Shown: positions 1 through 12,316, counted from the first letter of the stretch. The stretch is DNA of 64,000 bases from Acholoe squamosa (GCA_949317995.1 OX439040.1:75179972-75243971), one strand, 5' to 3'. Numbers and translations are program-made. The notes: generated from the letters alone by a model not told the origin.

Positions 1-376
1 TAGCTCGTATTCCAATTTACATAGCGAAGACAGTAGTTCAATCCTATTATAACAACCAGGTATACTTTTGTCAAGGGTGTATAGACATATAATATTTAAC
101 TTAGTCAAGAAAGTTAGTGGATTGAATACAGTTTCTTAGTATCGATATATTGATAAATTTACCATCGAGCCAAAAGAAGGGAGAGAACCTCATCTCCACT
201 ATTACTAGTGTATGGGTTGATTTTCAGGTTCTACCTTACTTTACTAAATATTTTGAAACATTGGACACAAAGTCACTCAATAATATAAACGAGGAGATTT
301 TGAGGTCTGTGGAGAGTATATAATACAATCACAATCTTAATTAAAGAATAATTAATACAAGATCCTGATATAATTA

Positions 377-1224
377 CACAGAGAAAATAAAGGGAGTCAA
401 AAGGGGAGTCCAGGCTTGCAGCCAGAATGACTCCCCTTTCTGACAAAAGGGAGTCAACTGACTCCCTTAAGGGAGTCTGGAGTTTTGCAGCCAGAATGAC
501 TCCCTTTTACTACAAAGGGAGTCCAGATCACCTTTGACTCTCTTCCAAAAGGGAGTCTAACCACTCTTCTACTCCCTTTCAAGCAATTTGATTCCTCCTA
601 AATACTAGTTATATCTAGACCCATGGTCTTTAGAGACCGAGTGTAATGTCAGTCATACTTCATCTTTAACACCTCTGCATTGCAGGGTTAAAGATGTTAA
701 AGGAAATTGACCTTCCTTCAGTATACATCAGTTGACATGATGGAGCAATTGACTATTTGTGCATTTAGCTTTCTGATATATGTCCAGAATTGGTGTTTAA
801 CACTTCTGAATGTAATTTAACTGCTCATATATCAACTGATTTGTGCTATTCTACTGTATTTTATTTCGAGGGTATGTACTGATTGTATTATAATTGAATT
901 CTGTCAATATAAATGTCATTATGGTATATTCCAATCAAAATAAAGATAAGTGCATCCAGATAAATCCTCTATTGAGATAGTGCTTCCATCTAGTGGTTAA
1001 AAACTACTTGACTCCCCTTGCGTACACTGACTCCCTTAGGGAGTCCAGGTCATCCTTGACTCCCTTATTCACCACTGACTCCCTCAGACTTTGCCAAAAG
1101 GGAGTCAGGGTCATGTGACTCTGAATAAAAAGGGAGTCAGATAAACCAGAAAGGGAGTCTGGGTAGCGCTGACTCCCTTTAAATACCCCAGACTCCCTTT
1201 GTGACTCTGTTTATTCTCTCTGTG
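377..1224. mobile_element. MITE-like element with GGGAGTC/GACTCCC arrays
   Basis: The two ends are inverted copies: CACAGAGAAAATAAA on the left and the complement of TTTATTCTCTCTGTG on the right. Each end is flanked by TA, which fits a TA target duplication. Inside each end (about 391-590 and 1006-1200) sit clusters of a short motif, AAAGGGAGTC, in both orientations, so each strand can fold on itself repeatedly. The roughly 420 bp core has no ORF of note. It is most simply a non-autonomous DNA transposon; a superfamily cannot be assigned by eye. Confidence 0.65.
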
Positions 1225-1270
1225 TATACAAGGTTGAATAAATAAAGGTAAGGCGCTATGGCCTACCATA

Positions 1271-2167
1271 CACTGCAAAAATGGTGTTTAGATCCTAAAC
1301 ACAATTCTAAACATATTCTTGCAACGTTTTTGTAATCACATTAATTTCCTACACATGTTTAGCCAAACAATGTGCTTAGCTCAAGTGTTTAGAAATCTAG
1401 GTGTTTAGATTTAAACTTTGTGTTTAGATATCTATGAATTTTTGTGTTTAGATGTTTATGAATTTTTGTGTTTAGATGTCTAAATGCTTTGACAGAGAGT
1501 TAGGGTGTGCAAACATGTATACATTTAAAAAGAAAAGATGTCTTTTGTTTGTTTTCTCATTTACTGGGGGGGGGGGGTATTTAAATTTCAAAGTCTCCAA
1601 AGATGTCAGCCACAACTATTTATGTGTGCATGTATGTACACACTGCATCAGAATGAGAGACTTGAGAAAGTACAACAGCTTGGCAGAAAGGAAATTGATT
1701 TGTCTATTCCAGAATAACATGGAATAGGTGTCAGTCATTGAGCTTATTGATTATTTCATGCTAATGATGGTGGTGAAAGGTGAATCTAGTCAACTTTCTA
1801 TTGCCCTTTTTGTTCTCATGACATTCAATGAATAGAAACTATAATAAACATGGGGTTTGGGTACATTTGTCACAAAAATTGATTATAATTGTGTAAAGAT
1901 AGTCCATTCAAAGGTATTGCTGCTACCTGGTGTGGATTCAACATCCAAGTATCTAAACATAATGATGTTTAAATCTAAACACCTATTATTCAACTGTTTA
2001 AACTCTAAACATCTAAACATGTTTAGCAAAAATGTTTATGTAGTTAGAATAAAAGTGTTCATTTCCTAAATGTGTAGTCGATGAGACACCTAACTGACCT
2101 ATATGTTTAGGTTTTAAACATGTTTAGACCTAAACATGTTTAAAATCTAAACACCATTTTTGCAGTG
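1271..2167. mobile_element. MITE-like element with GTTTAGA/TCTAAAC arrays
   Basis: A terminal inverted repeat of more than 20 bp, starting CACTGCAAAAATGGTG, matches perfectly at both ends, and each end is flanked by TA. GTGTTTAGAT-type motifs and their complements fill both flanks (1290-1475 and 1950-2155). There is no transposase; the short ORFs inside carry no recognisable domain. It lies only about 45 bp from the preceding element and has the same build with a different sequence motif. Confidence 0.75.
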
Positions 2168-2169
2168 TA

Positions 2170-2934
2170 GGGAATATTGTATTCTGTTTTCTACACAAAA
2201 AACGTAGTATTTATCGTAATACGGCGCACTCAGCCTATTCTGACCTAGTAGGATACATTATTGACCAATCAGAAAATACATTCACCCAGTGCCGATTTTA
2301 GGGTGCATTACGTAACAACTGGTCCCCATCAGTCCTTATCTCTCAGGGTACCAGATTCAGCAGGAGTCACCCCATGCACTAAGGTCAGGATCTTGCTATC
2401 CAGGAATAAAGCTATTCAAAAAGAGTGACACCTCGTGGCCTCCAAATGTCTATTTTTTAATCAATTATTCTACGGTGCAACATGCATCTTTGACCCATCC
2501 AATGCAACATATATTTAATTGTTGAATCCTCTGTAATATTGTTAAATGATTCTTCTGTTTTTTTTTTATAGAGTATAAACCTTTTTAGTCACTGCTGCAC
2601 TATCGCACTAGCATTCTGGTGTCTGTTTCATGATGTCATACATGAGTGATTGAGTGCAATAACATGTGTTATACTTCTATATAAAAAAAATTCAACATCT
2701 TAGAAAGTTAATAGAAATGTAGGCAAAAATAAGCAGAACTATAGGAAAAATTACATATGTATATTTACGCCTTTTAAATACAAGTGTAGATTTCTGTAGG
2801 CAGCGAACCACGACGACAAGGACATTTTGCTGACGGTTGATAATCGAATATGACCGTTGGGACAAGTGAGATAAAGGGGGCGTATACCACCACTTTCACC
2901 CCCTTCCTCCAAATCCATATCTCCCAACCCCGCC
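2170..2934. other. Intergenic, nothing recognised
   Basis: No convincing coding region, RNA gene or inverted-repeat element is visible here. The short ORFs on the minus strand near 2750-2995 have no domain-like features and run into the next repeat. Confidence 0.5.
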
Positions 2935-2938
2935 TTAA

Positions 2939-3328
2939 CCATTTAAAGGCCGCTAATGCAGGAGTGCATCGTGGCCATGGGTCGGCATGATGCACTAATG
3001 AAGTCTGCTCGCCAGCACTTCATTGGTGCATCATGCCGACCCTCCAGGAGTGTATCAACTCCACCCCGCAGGGTTCATCTTGATGCATGAGTTAGGCATG
3101 AGTGCATCATGACGTCCATGGACACGATACATTTGTACAGTAAAACCTTACACCACTTTAGAGGCTAATAGGGCGTCATGCCCACCATACAGGTTCAATA
3201 CACTCCCGGAGGGTCTGCATGATACACAAATGAAGTCCTGGCGAGCAGCCTCGCCAACACTTCATTGACCAGTGCATCATGCCGACCAATGGGCATGATG
3301 CACTCCTGCATCAGCGGCCGTTAAAGGG
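2939..3328. mobile_element. TTAA-flanked palindromic MITE (GGCCGCTGATGCA family)
   Basis: The left end reads CCATTTAAAGGCCGCTAATG after TTAA; the right end is the inverse of CCCTTTAACGGCCGCTGATG. The body is a chain of mutually complementary pieces containing GGCATGATGCA, CTGGCGAG and CACTCC-GGAG, so the whole element folds. CCCTTT-type ends next to TTAA are typical of piggyBac-like elements, but the family assignment is inference. It is the most complete of about ten related copies in the window. Confidence 0.65.
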
Positions 3329-3334
3329 TAAGAA

Positions 3335-5149
3335 CCTGGTCCATATCTCAGTCCCACACCTTACCCTCTGTGCCTGAGGCAGTAACTTCCACCCTGTAGG
3401 ACAGTTCATACCGTACCCTCGTACCCTCAGCCACCCCATCCCACACACACACCTACCCGACACCTACTCCCACATACAGATATATATGCTACCCTGACGT
3501 GACCATGTAGGAATTATTACAAAAATGAAATACATAAATGATACTATGAAGAAAAACGAAATACTCTTGATATGTAAACACGTGTTTGATCTGGTGGTGT
3601 TGTTTGTATTTTGTGTGTTCTTTTTTAAATGATTCGCCCATTCATTTGTTTGTTTATTTACCCATAGTTCTTATGTCACCTACAGGTAATGATATTAAAG
3701 AGGACTTTGGCAACACCAAAGGTAATAATGGACGCATGATCATGAAACAGTTATGTAGCTGCATTAATTACTTTAATATTAAGTAACTCAACATAACATT
3801 GGTGCCATTGATACAGATGATTTTAATATTTAAGTGCTGTAAGCATATTTAAGTCCACTTTTAGCCCTTTCACGGCTATAGAGAGCACCCATTGTCGTCC
3901 GGATGCAAGATTGTAAGGGTATACACTCCTGTACGGTCTAGTATGATTTACTACATGTATTGCTGACATGGTTTGATAATTTTACAAACTATTTATGGCA
4001 TTCCTATTTTATCAAATGCTCTCATTTATGGGGAAAAAAGATAGAGTCCAAAGTATGCCTGCTACAAAGCCTATTCACATCGTCTGTCCAAAAATAGATA
4101 TCAATTATTATGGCACATGCTTCCTTTTCAGATAGCCTGATAATTAAATGTTTTGGTGCCTGGGGGCCTTAATTACCGCCTACACGTACTCCGTTCTCAG
4201 GTACATGTAAAGTTCATCACTACGTCTGTAGGGATGTATCCAGTTTACTGTATAAATGGTAGAAGGTAGACATCATTTTATCATAGTTTTGCAACTCTTT
4301 GTCTACTTAATATGGTATTCTCTATAGAGGATTGGCTTGCATTATCTCTTAAATTGACCCCTTCCCTGTAAGGATTTATGCATGCACAACATATAAAAGA
4401 CGAAAAATAAAGAAGAAAAGGAAATAAATGAGGTCTGACAACAGAAGTTGCTGATTTCTACCCTGTAGCCAAACCTCTCTTGAGACTGCATTTACGTCCT
4501 ATCCAAATCAAAAAGTGCAAAAGTAAATAATTATTATCTATTTTATATTCACTTTAAAAAAAAATCCTATTAACTGTTACCAAAAACAGGTTGATAAACA
4601 AATTGAAAAACAGCTTCGATTTGCCACAGCAATGCCTGCTTTTTTTAAAGAGGACGTAATGGCAGCCGACCTTATGATCAGAAAGCTAGTAACTCGTATC
4701 TTTCTGACCCTATGGTCCGCACCGGGGCCCGCATCCTACACAGGCCTATCTCTGTCCCCACTACCTGTATCTTTAATAACTTTACATAAGTCTACAATTT
4801 GGTCTCATTGTGTTTGCCTTAATGGCTATAATATACTGAAGGATTGCCGGCATATTTAAAATTCTAGATCCAAGAGCTTTACCTTTAGCTTTACCTTTGG
4901 GATTCATTCTGTAAAGGGCATGTACAATGCATGTAAAATCATTGATATATGGGCTGGATGGTGGGGATAGATTTAGGTATTGACCATTTTTCTATCGCCC
5001 AACACTCCCCTCCATCTCCATCCCCCGCCCACCATATCTTCTACCTCCCTGCCCCTGTAGCATATATACCATGTTGTGATCGTGAGAACGGGGTCGGTCC
5101 ACTTGGGCCTCGAGCTCTTTAAGTTTAGCATGTGTCTTTAATGTTTTGG
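3335..5149. other. Intergenic, nothing recognised
   Basis: AT-rich sequence interrupted by C-rich stretches (about 3340-3480 and 5005-5060). ORFs such as those at 3586-3786 and 4632-4859 show no domain, signal or splice context that would support a gene. Confidence 0.5.
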
Positions 5150-5265
5150 TCGGTATGATACATTAAAGTAGCCCTATACTGACCAGAGCTACATTCATGT
5201 ATCAGGCCAACCCTGCAGGGTCGATACACTCCTGAAGGAGTCGGCATGATGCATGAATGCAGCCT
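5150..5265. repeat. Fragment of the TTAA palindromic MITE family
   Basis: Contains the diagnostic pieces GGTATGATACATTAAAGTAG, CATTCATGTATCAGGCC and CACTCCTGAAGGAGTCGGC. Neither end is intact. Confidence 0.5.
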
Positions 5266-5843
5266 TTATGAACAGAATCGGCAGGGCTGCCAATATTGAT
5301 CAAAACGACAAATTTTGGGTATGAATGCATGTAAGCACTTTGCCGTCTTTAAAGTGTCAAAAGTAGCTGGGAGCAAGAGTAGGCCTAACCACAGGTAGCC
5401 GACAGCCCCCCACACCGCCAGGGGCGACTTCACCTCCACCTCAACGCTCATTGGTCAACGCCACTTCCGGTAGGTGTGGGTAGTTGCGCGCGCAGCGGGC
5501 CGGAAAGTGATTGATTAACGTTATCTTTGCGCGACCTGTGTTCGCCATCCCGACCGACCCAATGCAAACACACAAATTAGGGGAGAATGCCGTTGGCGAT
5601 ACCTCTATCCTCCCCAGGGCTAGCCCACCTCCTCCTGATAATACTAACCCCTGGTAGCTGATAAGGGTGAGGTTATAAACTCAGGGGAAACTGGGGAAAT
5701 CGATCAGTTTGAGGTGAAACATTGCAAACATAAATCTATGTAGTGATGTACATCTTCACTCTTAACAAGTCCTTCTGACTCTAACTGAGGAGGCCCAAGT
5801 CCCGCATGTTTTATCAATCATATTTACTGCCCACTTGTAACTT

Positions 5844-6076
5844 CACGGAGAAAATATTCATATTCACTTGACTCTGGATCCAGAATGAGTATGATTTGAG
5901 ACTCAGCCTGACCCCTGAATGATACTCAGGCAGAGCCAGAGTATCACCCAAGGATCAGTCTCAGGATCTACCAGAGTATCACCTAAGGGTCAGGCTGAGT
6001 CTCAAATCATACTCATTTTGGCGACATTGCCTGAGTTTGGATACAGACTCAAGTGAGTAAGAATATTTTTTCAGTG
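5844..6076. mobile_element. Short MITE, CACTGAAAAAATATTC ends
   Basis: The left end CACGGAGAAAATATTCATAT and the inverted right end CACTGAAAAAATATTCTTAC match over about 30 bp with few changes. The interior carries long complementary segments around GAGACTCAGCCTGA and TCAGGCTGAGTCTC, so it folds nearly end to end. TTGTAAC occurs just outside both ends, two bases away on the left, so the target duplication is uncertain. Confidence 0.6.
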
Positions 6077-6104
6077 TTGTAACCCTTCCATGGGGTCATG
6101 TTAG

Positions 6105-6365
6105 GCCCCAAGATTTATGATGCCTTGCTGTCATGATACACCAATGAAGTGTTCATCAGGCATCATGCAGTCCTATATACTAAAATTACTTCTTTTACCA
6201 TTTTATGACTCCATGATGCCCTCAGATTCCTGTTCCTTTGATATCATGATGCATTCATTACATGAAGCATCTATGCCGAGTAATTTGCCAGCACCATACC
6301 ACCTCTACAGGAGTGGGTGAGGCCCGTGGGGTCGCCATGATGGATCAAAGTAGCCCCGTATAGCA
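6105..6365. repeat. Degenerate TTAA palindromic MITE family copy
   Basis: Several GATGCACCAATGAAGTG-like and CATGATGC-like blocks of the family are visible, but the termini and order are rearranged. Confidence 0.4.
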
Positions 6366-6689
6366 AGTGACTTATCAGGGCTGTATTCACACAGCATGGT
6401 ATCGTGACACTTTCCCTCGCAAGTCTGTATTTATTTCATGTTAGCTCACTAAATCAGCCTTCCAAAATTACCTTTTTGAGAAAGGGTTTGAGGGTATTTT
6501 GATGATATCACAGTGGAGAATGGGGGCATGAAGAATGGGATCTAGTTTCTTCACGACATGTGCGAATGGCTGTGCCTTTACTTTGCTATAGGATCTGTCG
6601 TTCTTGACATGAAATAAAGGGGTTTACTTGATCCTCCCCCATTTGAGCGTGTTTATAGGCGTGTCAACGTGACAACAGTACAAAAGTAC

Positions 6690-7100
6690 TTTGATCTGGA
6701 GGTATGATGTAGCCCCTCCAGGATTTGATGGACGGTAGTGTCAGCAGATTGCATTCATACATCATGTCGAACCTAGGGGGCCATCCATAAATGATGTCAC
6801 GCAAAATCTGACCATTTTTGACCCCCCCCCCTGCCCCCCTCATTACGTTTTTTCGCCAAATTTGCAATGTTGAAGGTATATGGAAAATTAGTTCCGTCAC
6901 GCCGAGCCTGACCCCCCCCCCCTCCAGCATGACGTCATTTGTGGATGGCCCCCTATGAGGTTGATGCACTTCCACAGGCTCGTCATGATGTGTCAATGAA
7001 TTGCTGCGAATCGTCAACACCTCATTCCGGGACGTCTTTGGTGCATCATGCCGACCGATGGGCATTGGTTATATACACTTCTGCATTAACGGCCCTCAAA
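6690..7100. repeat. TTAA palindromic MITE copy, interrupted by another MITE
   Basis: Family blocks on both sides (GCATTCATACATCATGTCGA on the left; GAGGTTGATGCAC, TTGGTGCATCATGCCGACC and TGCATTAACGGCC on the right) become contiguous if the insert at 6776-6953 plus one TA copy is removed. This gives a relative order of insertion events. Confidence 0.55.
6776..6953. mobile_element. 178 bp MITE nested in an older repeat
   Basis: Inverted ends GGGGGCCATCCATAAATGAT and GGGGGCCATCCACAAATGAC, continuing to TGTCA/CGTCA. TA lies directly outside both ends. C-runs sit next to AATCTGACCATTTTTGACC in the interior. Part of the same end (CCATCCATAAAAGACATCAT) recurs near 18,820 as a fragment. Confidence 0.75.
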
Positions 7101-8300
7101 TGGATAAGTATAAGAAATAGGTCACCTGAGGGCCTGTCAATTATCAGAGATATTGATCAATATAATAGATATATGTGGAACTCTTTGAGGTATCATGGAT
7201 TTATCATACCACTTGAAGCTATCTAGTTGTCTAAACATGTCCATATGTGATCTATGGACATGTCGAGGAAGGTATTGTTAATGTGAGCATCAAAATACCA
7301 GATAATAGTCTTAAGAAAACAACAACTTAACATTGAGTTATTAAATTGTTTACTCTTTCCAGCTTTTGGACATAACAATTGATAAAGAAGAAATGGACAG
7401 AGTTTTAGTTATACTCCATGCAGGATCTCATCAGTATGCTTGCTCAGATATATACCTACGCATTGTGGAATTACACATGGTTTTTTAACTATACAATCGT
7501 TTTATCAGTTTGATACACTAGATGGCGTCCTAGTTGACCCCTAAGCTACAGGGGCTACTCACCCACCCAGCCCCTGCAGCCCCATAGGCCTATTGCCGGG
7601 GCAGAAACACCTCTCACAATTATACTGTTTTGAAATTGAAAAATGGTTCCAAGAGCTTAGAAATCAGAGATATCTAGAGAGAAATAGTGTATCTAGATAT
7701 CGCATAAATATTGGATTGGAAAAATGAACCAAACACCTTCTATAGCATTTCAAATCTTCAGGTACACTCTGCAGTGAGTAAGAGAGGAACTCACCATTCC
7801 CCTGTAGCAGGAGCATATTGGCTTGGTCGACACTAACGCCATCTACTGTATATCCTTGATAGAACTTTTGTATAAGGAATCCCAAAATGTTATACAATTG
7901 ACAATACACAACCCTATCTAATTTGGACTTTTTTGCCAAATTACTACATCAATTTATGGAATCTAATCGTTTAAGCTTTTAAAGCATTAAGAATAAGACG
8001 CTAAGCAAAAAAAAAAGGAAAAAAGGGGGAAAATGCCAATAGATCAAAAATGATAACAACAATAGCAACAAGAGAAACACCTGCATTGGCATAATTGATC
8101 CATAGGGATCACGAATACTCCAGGTGTTAGTAATTAACTCAAACTACAAAGGACACAGTGCGTGTGTACAAAACCAGTTGGTGTAATATGCTGACAATGT
8201 CTGTAAATCCCCATTAACGCCATAATGTGTCAATGGGGACTCAAGGAGCTGGGACATACTGTATCGAGTGTTTGGATAATCCTCTAAAGGTTTAAAGTAT
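7101..8300. other. Intergenic with one dispersed repeat
   Basis: No gene is supportable. Positions about 7795-7870 resemble about 49,933-50,010: a block starting CCTGTAGCAGG and ending in CGCCATCTACTGTAT. A related GATGGCG motif occurs at 7515-7528. Confidence 0.45.
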
Positions 8301-8309
8301 GATCGTTGG

Positions 8310-8505
8310 TCGGCTTGATGCATCATTGCAGTGCTGGCGAGTCTACTCACATTCAAGCATTATGCCGACCCTATGGGATCAATACACTCCCGGAGTGTTG
8401 GCATTTATGCTCCAATGAGGTGCTGGCGAGCGGTCTCACCAGTACTTCATTGATGCATCACGTCGACCAATGGGCATGATGCACTCCTGCATCAGCGGCC
8501 CTTAA
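8310..8505. repeat. TTAA palindromic MITE family copy
   Basis: Carries GGTCGGCTTGATGCATCATT, the CACTCCCGGAGTG palindrome and the right-end signature CTGCATCAGCGGCCCTTAA. The left end is not clear. Confidence 0.5.
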
Positions 8506-9861
8506 TTCATAAAGAGTTCAAGTATCATCTTACTCTACAGTTTACAATCTACATCATGTACTATGCAGCCCTTAAAGGGTAATTTATCCATGTTTATACA
8601 CTTGAAGAATGAGCATCAATAGACAAGTCCTCCAGGCATGACCCGTGCAATAGCTGCATTAATTGTCTACACACAGTTATAATACATATAATACACCCAC
8701 ACACGCCATTCAAGTCCTAAATAATACCTCATAAATACATGGACGTGTCTCATACATGGAGGTACCACCAACAATGTTTGGATAAAAAAATTGCTATAAA
8801 AATCTATTATGGTTGATATTGGAATACCTAGATAAGCCCCCGCACATTATGGATAAGTATACCGCAATGCCTCGCGTATAAGGCGCGACTTTATATGGGA
8901 CGTTATAACACTCCTAGCAAAGTCATTGTGCAGCATCCTCAATGCTGCATTCTGATTGGCTGACTGACCGTGCATTATCTAGATGGATAATGCACTCCTA
9001 TGTACAGGAGGTTATTTTATTTCACCTTTAGACTTCACAATTGATTTCCCTATGTTATTACAGTTATAACAGGAATAAGGCACATGACGGTCATGATCGT
9101 GGTCATGCTCTAGAATGTAATGAGACATCGCCAGGCATAGAGGCCCTTCCATGGCCATGCCCCGTACTGTACTCCCTAAGTAGATACCTACTGCCCCTGG
9201 TAAAGTTATGTATTAGTTATGCACATTATACGTGAGAATAGTAGAATATAAAACAGAATTAAAGAAACCAAAATCCAGTCTCAAATGTGCCAATTTTCAA
9301 GTCTTGGATGAAGCTTATAGCTACTCCAAAAGTCGAGGGTGTGGCTCGTATAACGGTGCAGCTAATACGAGAGAATTTATGGTAGGATATTGAAACAGTG
9401 ATAATATAATTTGATAAAGAATCTCTTCCTGTGCTTTCAATAAACTTTTCACACTTTCACTGCCGTTCTGCCACGCATTCCCCCTCATCATTTTTGTTAT
9501 AGGCATAAGCAAACTCACAGCTGTGTATGTATACAAGGGAGAAAACCAATATTGATTTGCCCCGCTTTGCCTACTTAAAGGTGTGAACGAACGGCATCAG
9601 AGTAAAAAGCACATCATGTTAGAATTCAATCGTGGTTTTGTTTTTTTGTTTTATAAAACACAGGCATTTTGGCCGTCCATTTCTGTGTACATGTAGCCCA
9701 CATCCACTGGTTCTTTTATGGTCGACTAGGTTTGCTACTTATATTAGAAGAGCAAGGAATGCAGTGCACCAACGTTTTCTATATAATCCTCTCCCATGTA
9801 CTACCAATGTATCTCTTATTGCAGTACTACCTCGCGAACAAGGCGCCCCGAGTGTAAAGCT
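8506..9861. other. Intergenic with CCGTAA-family fragments
   Basis: Fragments of the CCGTAA/TATAAGGCGC family are visible at 8860-8890 and 9824-9860. No gene is supportable; the ORF starting near 9632 runs through the foldback at 9862-10066 and is rejected. Confidence 0.4.
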
Positions 9862-10066
9862 GTGGATCCACTGCGGCGAGTTACTTGTGAATTGTACTCG
9901 TGCGTGTCTACTCGCAGAAAATATTTCAGCAGTGGATCAGCTGCTGCGACAAACTTCATGCGACGTCCGAGCGGCATGTGACAGTATTCGCAAAAATCAA
10001 AATAATTTGACTTTTGCGAGAAGACACGCGTGAGTACAATTCACAAGAAATTCGCGGTAGTGGATC
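9862..10066. repeat. Foldback element with ~60 bp inverted arms
   Basis: The left arm (9862-9925, containing CTTGTGAATTGTACTC, GCGTGTCT and CTCGCA) is matched in reverse complement by the right arm (10010-10066) with a handful of mismatches. The centre is about 80 bp. Sequence to its left (CTACCTCGCGAACAAGGCGC) and right (CTTAAGACGCACCC) belongs to the CCGTAA/TATAAGGCGC family, so the foldback may sit inside such an element. Confidence 0.6.
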
Positions 10067-10777
10067 CCTATCTTAAGACGCACCCAAAGTTTATGGAGTT
10101 GTCCCGAAATATAAAATGAAATATCAAGTTCTTCTATAAAATCTTATCGGAATGCCCTAAAATTGAGATAGATAAATGCAATGGTAGAAATGGTGCAATA
10201 CGTGCAAACTAAACCCTATGAAATTAATGATTATGAAATTCCGATTCATTCAGTCTGACCTCTGAAGTAATTCTTTTCTAGAAGTCATCTGGAAAGTCTA
10301 AGGGGGGCATAGGTCTTGTAATAAATCTCGAGCTATCATATTAATCTGCCAACACATGTCATACCTTGTCCCCTATCAGGAGGCAATCTCTACATGATTA
10401 TATCCCTTTCAGGACCGCATGATTCTTCCAGGGCCATGTTCCAATAGGCTAACGTGCGACCTCAAGAACTCCTCGTAGTCACATGGTACAGCTTATCTAG
10501 TCACATGATCTAGCATTAACCTCGAACCAGATAAGTAAGGCCGTACAAACCATGATTACATATTCCAAGCTCTAATAGAATTTGAAAAAAAACGACAACC
10601 CTAATGATACTGTCCCTATGCTGTAGAACTAATTTTGCCAAAAGTATTTGTTTATAAAAATTGCATCGAGGCTATTTGCTCTGACATTGACGCTCGCGAG
10701 TCTGCACTACGCCGACTTCTTGAGAATCATGACTTGCGGTTCCAATATTGTCATGATGCACCAATACTGAGTCAATG
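10067..10777. other. Intergenic, nothing recognised
   Basis: No coding or RNA signal seen. The right part, from about 10,680, has weak TTAA-family blocks (GTCATGATGCACCAAT). Confidence 0.4.
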
Positions 10778-10993
10778 GTAGGTTAACCTAAAGACGTCCA
10801 CACACCTTGAGACGTCCAACCCCAGAAATTGACATTGCGTTTTTTTTTTATTGAATTAGAATTACCAAATGCTTGATTAGAATTTAAGCTCACCGACGAT
10901 TTGACAATGCTGATTCAGGAGTGAATCCTTTACTTATCTCTAATTCGTGGGGTGAACGTCTCAAGGTATGTGGACGTCTTTAGGTTAACCTAC
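10778..10993. mobile_element. MITE with GTAGGTTAACCTAAAGACGT ends
   Basis: About 38 bp of inverted repeat: both ends read GTAGGTTAACCTAAAGACGT inward and continue CCACA-ACCTTGAGACGT with one or two changes. Flanking blocks of the TTAA family (ATGCACCAATACTGAG on the left, CGGTAGTACTTCATTGGTGC on the right) show that it landed in an older repeat. With TA counted as the target duplication the element proper would be 10,781-10,990. Confidence 0.75.
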
Positions 10994-11605
10994 CCTACTC
11001 GGTAGTACTTCATTGGTGCATCTTGCACGTATATTGTTATGGTGCACCAGAGCAGTACTGGTGCATCTAAAACATGGTGCATGAATGTAGACCTTGTGAG
11101 CTACTTTCCAGAGCTGCATTTATCTTTTTGCTTCATAATGACCAATGATTATAGTGCATTAAAACACTGTCCAGTATTTAAATGGATATAATGTGATTAG
11201 ACCCTTGAACCATGTACTTTGTGCTTATGAGTGGTAGCACTAGGACACCTACCGTAATACCTCATGTAAAGGCGCACCTTTTACATGAGGATAGTCCCAT
11301 TCTGTGCCTTATAATTATATGGGCCTAGACAACTAAATCTGACAAGGACACATGGTCATTTCTTAAAATCGACATGGCCATAAGTGACGTAACATGGTAG
11401 TTCTATAGACGCAGCATGGGACATGGGGTTTACTTGACATGTGACATAACCTTTTTTTTCTTAATAATCAACATGTGATACAGGTGTCCCCTATCCAGAA
11501 CCCCTGTAATAAATGTAGATAAACCTTCCCGAAATCAGGATGTACCTTATAGACAAAAACTTCATGGAAAAGTATTAGTTGGTACAAATTTGGCTTCCAA
11601 ATGTA
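10994..11605. other. Intergenic with repeat fragments
   Basis: The start continues the interrupted TTAA-family copy (GTACTTCATTGGTGCATCTT, near 11,000-11,110). Near 11,253 there is a CCGTAATACCTCATGTAAAG fragment of the family that also forms the next minisatellite. Confidence 0.4.
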
Positions 11606-12316
11606 CCGTATATATTTGGCATGAACTCAGGGTGTGCCTTATATGTGAGATACACGTTATATGTGAGGTGTGCCTCATATGTGAGGTGCACCTTATATGT
11701 GATGTGTGCCTTTCATGTAAGGTGTGCCTTATATGTAAGTTGTGCTTTATATGTGAAGTGCACCTTGTATGTGATGGGCACCTTATATGTGAGGTGCACC
11801 TTATATGTGAGGTGCACCTTATATGTGAGGTGCACCTTATATGTGATGTGCACCTTATATGTGAGGTGCACCTAATATGTGAGGTGCATCTTAAGTATGC
11901 GAGGTGTGCCTTAAATGTTAGGAGCACCTTATATGTGAGGTGCGCCTTTCATGTGAGGTGTGCCTTATATGTGAGGTGTGCCTTTCACGTGAGGTGTGCC
12001 TTATATATGAGGTGTGCCTTTCATGTGAGGTGTGCCTCATATGTGAGGTGTGCTTTATATGTGAAATATACCTTATATGTGAGGTGTGTCTTATATGTGA
12101 GGTGTGCATTATATGTGAGGTGCACCTTATATGTGAGATACACCTTATATGTAAGGTGCGCCTTTCATGTGAGGTGTGCCTAATACATGTATGTGATGTG
12201 TGCCTTATATGTGAGGAGTGCCTTATATGTGAGGTGCACCTTATATGTGTGAGGTGCACCTTATATGTGAGGTGCACCTTATATGTGAGGTGCACCTTAC
12301 ATGTGAGGTATTTCGG
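11606..12316. repeat. 18 bp minisatellite inside a TA-flanked inverted repeat
   Basis: From about 11,627 to 12,300 an 18 bp unit close to TTATATGTGAGGTGCACC is repeated roughly 37 times, with variants GTGTGCC and TTTCATGTG. The array is bounded by CCGTATATATTTGG on the left and the inverse of CCGAAATACCTCACATG on the right, both next to TA. The unit is the subterminal piece of the dispersed CCGTAA...GGCGCACC family. Long ORFs on both strands here are by-products of the 18 bp period. Confidence 0.85.

Noticed and set aside
9632..10033. 133-codon ORF
   Set aside because: Runs through a foldback arm and a CCGTAA-family fragment; no domain or splice context.
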